This document shows, piece after piece, positions 19,961 to 20,564 of a stretch of DNA of 20,564 nt. A model generated the notes under the pieces. It did no database searches. It was not told where the DNA came from and saw only the letters and a list, made by a program, of their open reading frames with translations. Source of the DNA: Perkinsus olseni (Eukaryota; Perkinsozoa; Perkinsida; Perkinsidae). Each line of letters starts with the position of its first letter. The first letter of the stretch is position 1. The translations under genes and the position numbers were made by a program. The DNA lies in contig JABANP010000727.1 in NCBI GenBank assembly GCA_013115135.1, forward strand, positions 1 through 20,564, written 5' to 3'.

Positions 19961-20001
19961 GTCATCACTAGGTTTCCTGATTCAGGAAGCCTAGTCATGA
20001 C
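19961..20001. repeat. Long imperfect palindrome (20-bp arms)
   Basis: The arms 19961-19980 and 19982-20001 are reverse complements except at two positions, around a single T; the inner part is GTTTCCTGA / TCAGGAAGC. It could form a hairpin in RNA or a cruciform in DNA. It lies about 350 bp upstream of the Rab-like start codon. Confidence 0.85.
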
Positions 20002-20475
20002 GAAACTTACGATGTACCTCAACGTATAACTACATGAGTAGAAACTTCAACTGTTTATCAGGTCCCCGTTCGACCTCGACGTGGGGCACCTCTATGCGAA
20101 GGCGGAGTAACGTCATCTGCGTTTTCGTTCCGACGCTCCCACCCGCCGAGGGCACCGGTTGCTGCGGAACCAGAAAGCGTGGTTGTATCAGTACGCCTCC
20201 AAGACCGCACGCAAATCTGTCCCCACTCGCATTAAGCCAAAAGTGACCGAGGGGAATAGCTGTTGTCCCTAGCTATCCCACCGTTGCAAAATCTTATCGC
20301 ACTTCCCGTAGCGAGGTACGTGCACCCTCGGTTACACTGTAAGGCTTGGCTTTAAAGCTGCATCAATGAAGTAACGATTGAACAACAATGTGCACCATCG
20401 GCTGACGAACGTGCGGATGGAAACACGTGGTCTACAGCCGACGGTATGATAACAGTTTCCTCAACTTGTGCGCTG

Positions 20476-20497
20476 ACCGCGCTGTTGGCAGCGCGGT
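20476..20497. repeat. Perfect 9-bp hairpin with 4-nt loop
   Basis: ACCGCGCTG and CAGCGCGGT flank TTGG. This is a very GC-rich stem seen directly; it is close to the direct repeat at 20504-20534. Confidence 0.85.
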
Positions 20498-20503
20498 TGT
20501 CCA

Positions 20504-20534
20504 TGAAAATGGTGAATCCTGAAAATGGTGAATC
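20504..20534. repeat. 15-nt direct repeat, two copies
   Basis: TGAAAATGGTGAATC occurs at 20504-20518 and 20520-20534, separated by one base. The window ends 30 bases later, so the array could be longer or part of a dispersed repeat. Confidence 0.85.
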
Positions 20535-20564
20535 GGAAAAAATTACCCGCGAAACCTGATAATG

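Larger units (their letters stand above)
19609..20564. other. Right-end stretch without a resolved gene
   Basis: A minus-strand frame at 19690-19941 (contains SLSYIHHYLLWSYAF) lies upstream of the Rab-like start and starts at GTG. Plus-strand fragments at 20071-20260 (LDVGHLYAKAE, then RLLRNQKAWLYQYASKTARK in the same frame after a TAA) look protein-like, but no phase-consistent intron was found. The region also holds the palindrome at 19961-20001 and the hairpin plus direct repeat at 20476-20534. Confidence 0.4.

Noticed and set aside
20034..20260. Plus-strand protein-like fragments (VGHLYAKAE; NQKAWLYQYASKTARK)
   Set aside because: They share a frame but are separated by TAA, and no intron with matching phase removes it. 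Left as unresolved.
1..20564. Dinoflagellate/perkinsid spliced-leader RNA gene, CRISPR array, rRNA
   Set aside because: I looked for the CCATTTTGGCTCAAG spliced-leader core on both strands by eye, and for regularly spaced repeats and rRNA-like sequence, and saw none.

Overview
The window looks like nuclear DNA of a compact-genome protist, and my best guess is a Perkinsus-like alveolate. This is inference: it rests on eukaryotic gene families (PUF, SAC3, alpha-tubulin acetyltransferase, Rab-like GTPase), on genes cut by many very short GT-AG introns (mostly 43-130 nt, some apparently only 21-38 nt), and on gene-dense packing on both strands. I see no bacterial operons, rRNA or CRISPR. Splice models were built by hand by joining frames at GT/AG with matching phase; coordinates are gene spans, and exons are given in each entry.

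Layout from left to right. 1-1161 (-): 5' part of a non-LTR retroelement gag-like ORF with two zinc knuckles, running off the edge. 1162-2442: mostly featureless, with one degenerate tRNA-like block. 2443-2669 (+): end of a small membrane protein. 2904-4482 (+): Pumilio/PUF RNA-binding protein. 4573-5858 (+): SAC3/LENG8-type protein. 6120-7594 (-): nine-exon alpha-tubulin N-acetyltransferase, convergent with SAC3. 8005-9606 and 10875-12915 (-): two diverged tandem paralogues encoding secreted-then-anchored type I membrane proteins with a shared cysteine module and shared intron positions. A weak + strand mini-gene may lie between them. 13059-13355 and 13441-13905 (-): two small multi-exon genes of unknown function.

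After a divergent intergenic region with 20-nt tandem repeats and hairpins (13906-14599) come a polytopic membrane protein with leucine-rich repeats (14600-16817, +), a tentative four-exon hypothetical gene (17117-17747, +), and a seven-exon Rab-like GTPase without normal guanine-specificity motifs (18297-19608, -). The last kilobase holds a long imperfect palindrome, a strong hairpin and a short direct repeat.

The housekeeping genes do not form one pathway. The points of most interest are the two-gene surface protein family, the cluster of putative micro-introns, and the atypical Rab-like protein. The longest ATG-to-stop frames are misleading here, because most real genes are spliced from short exons.
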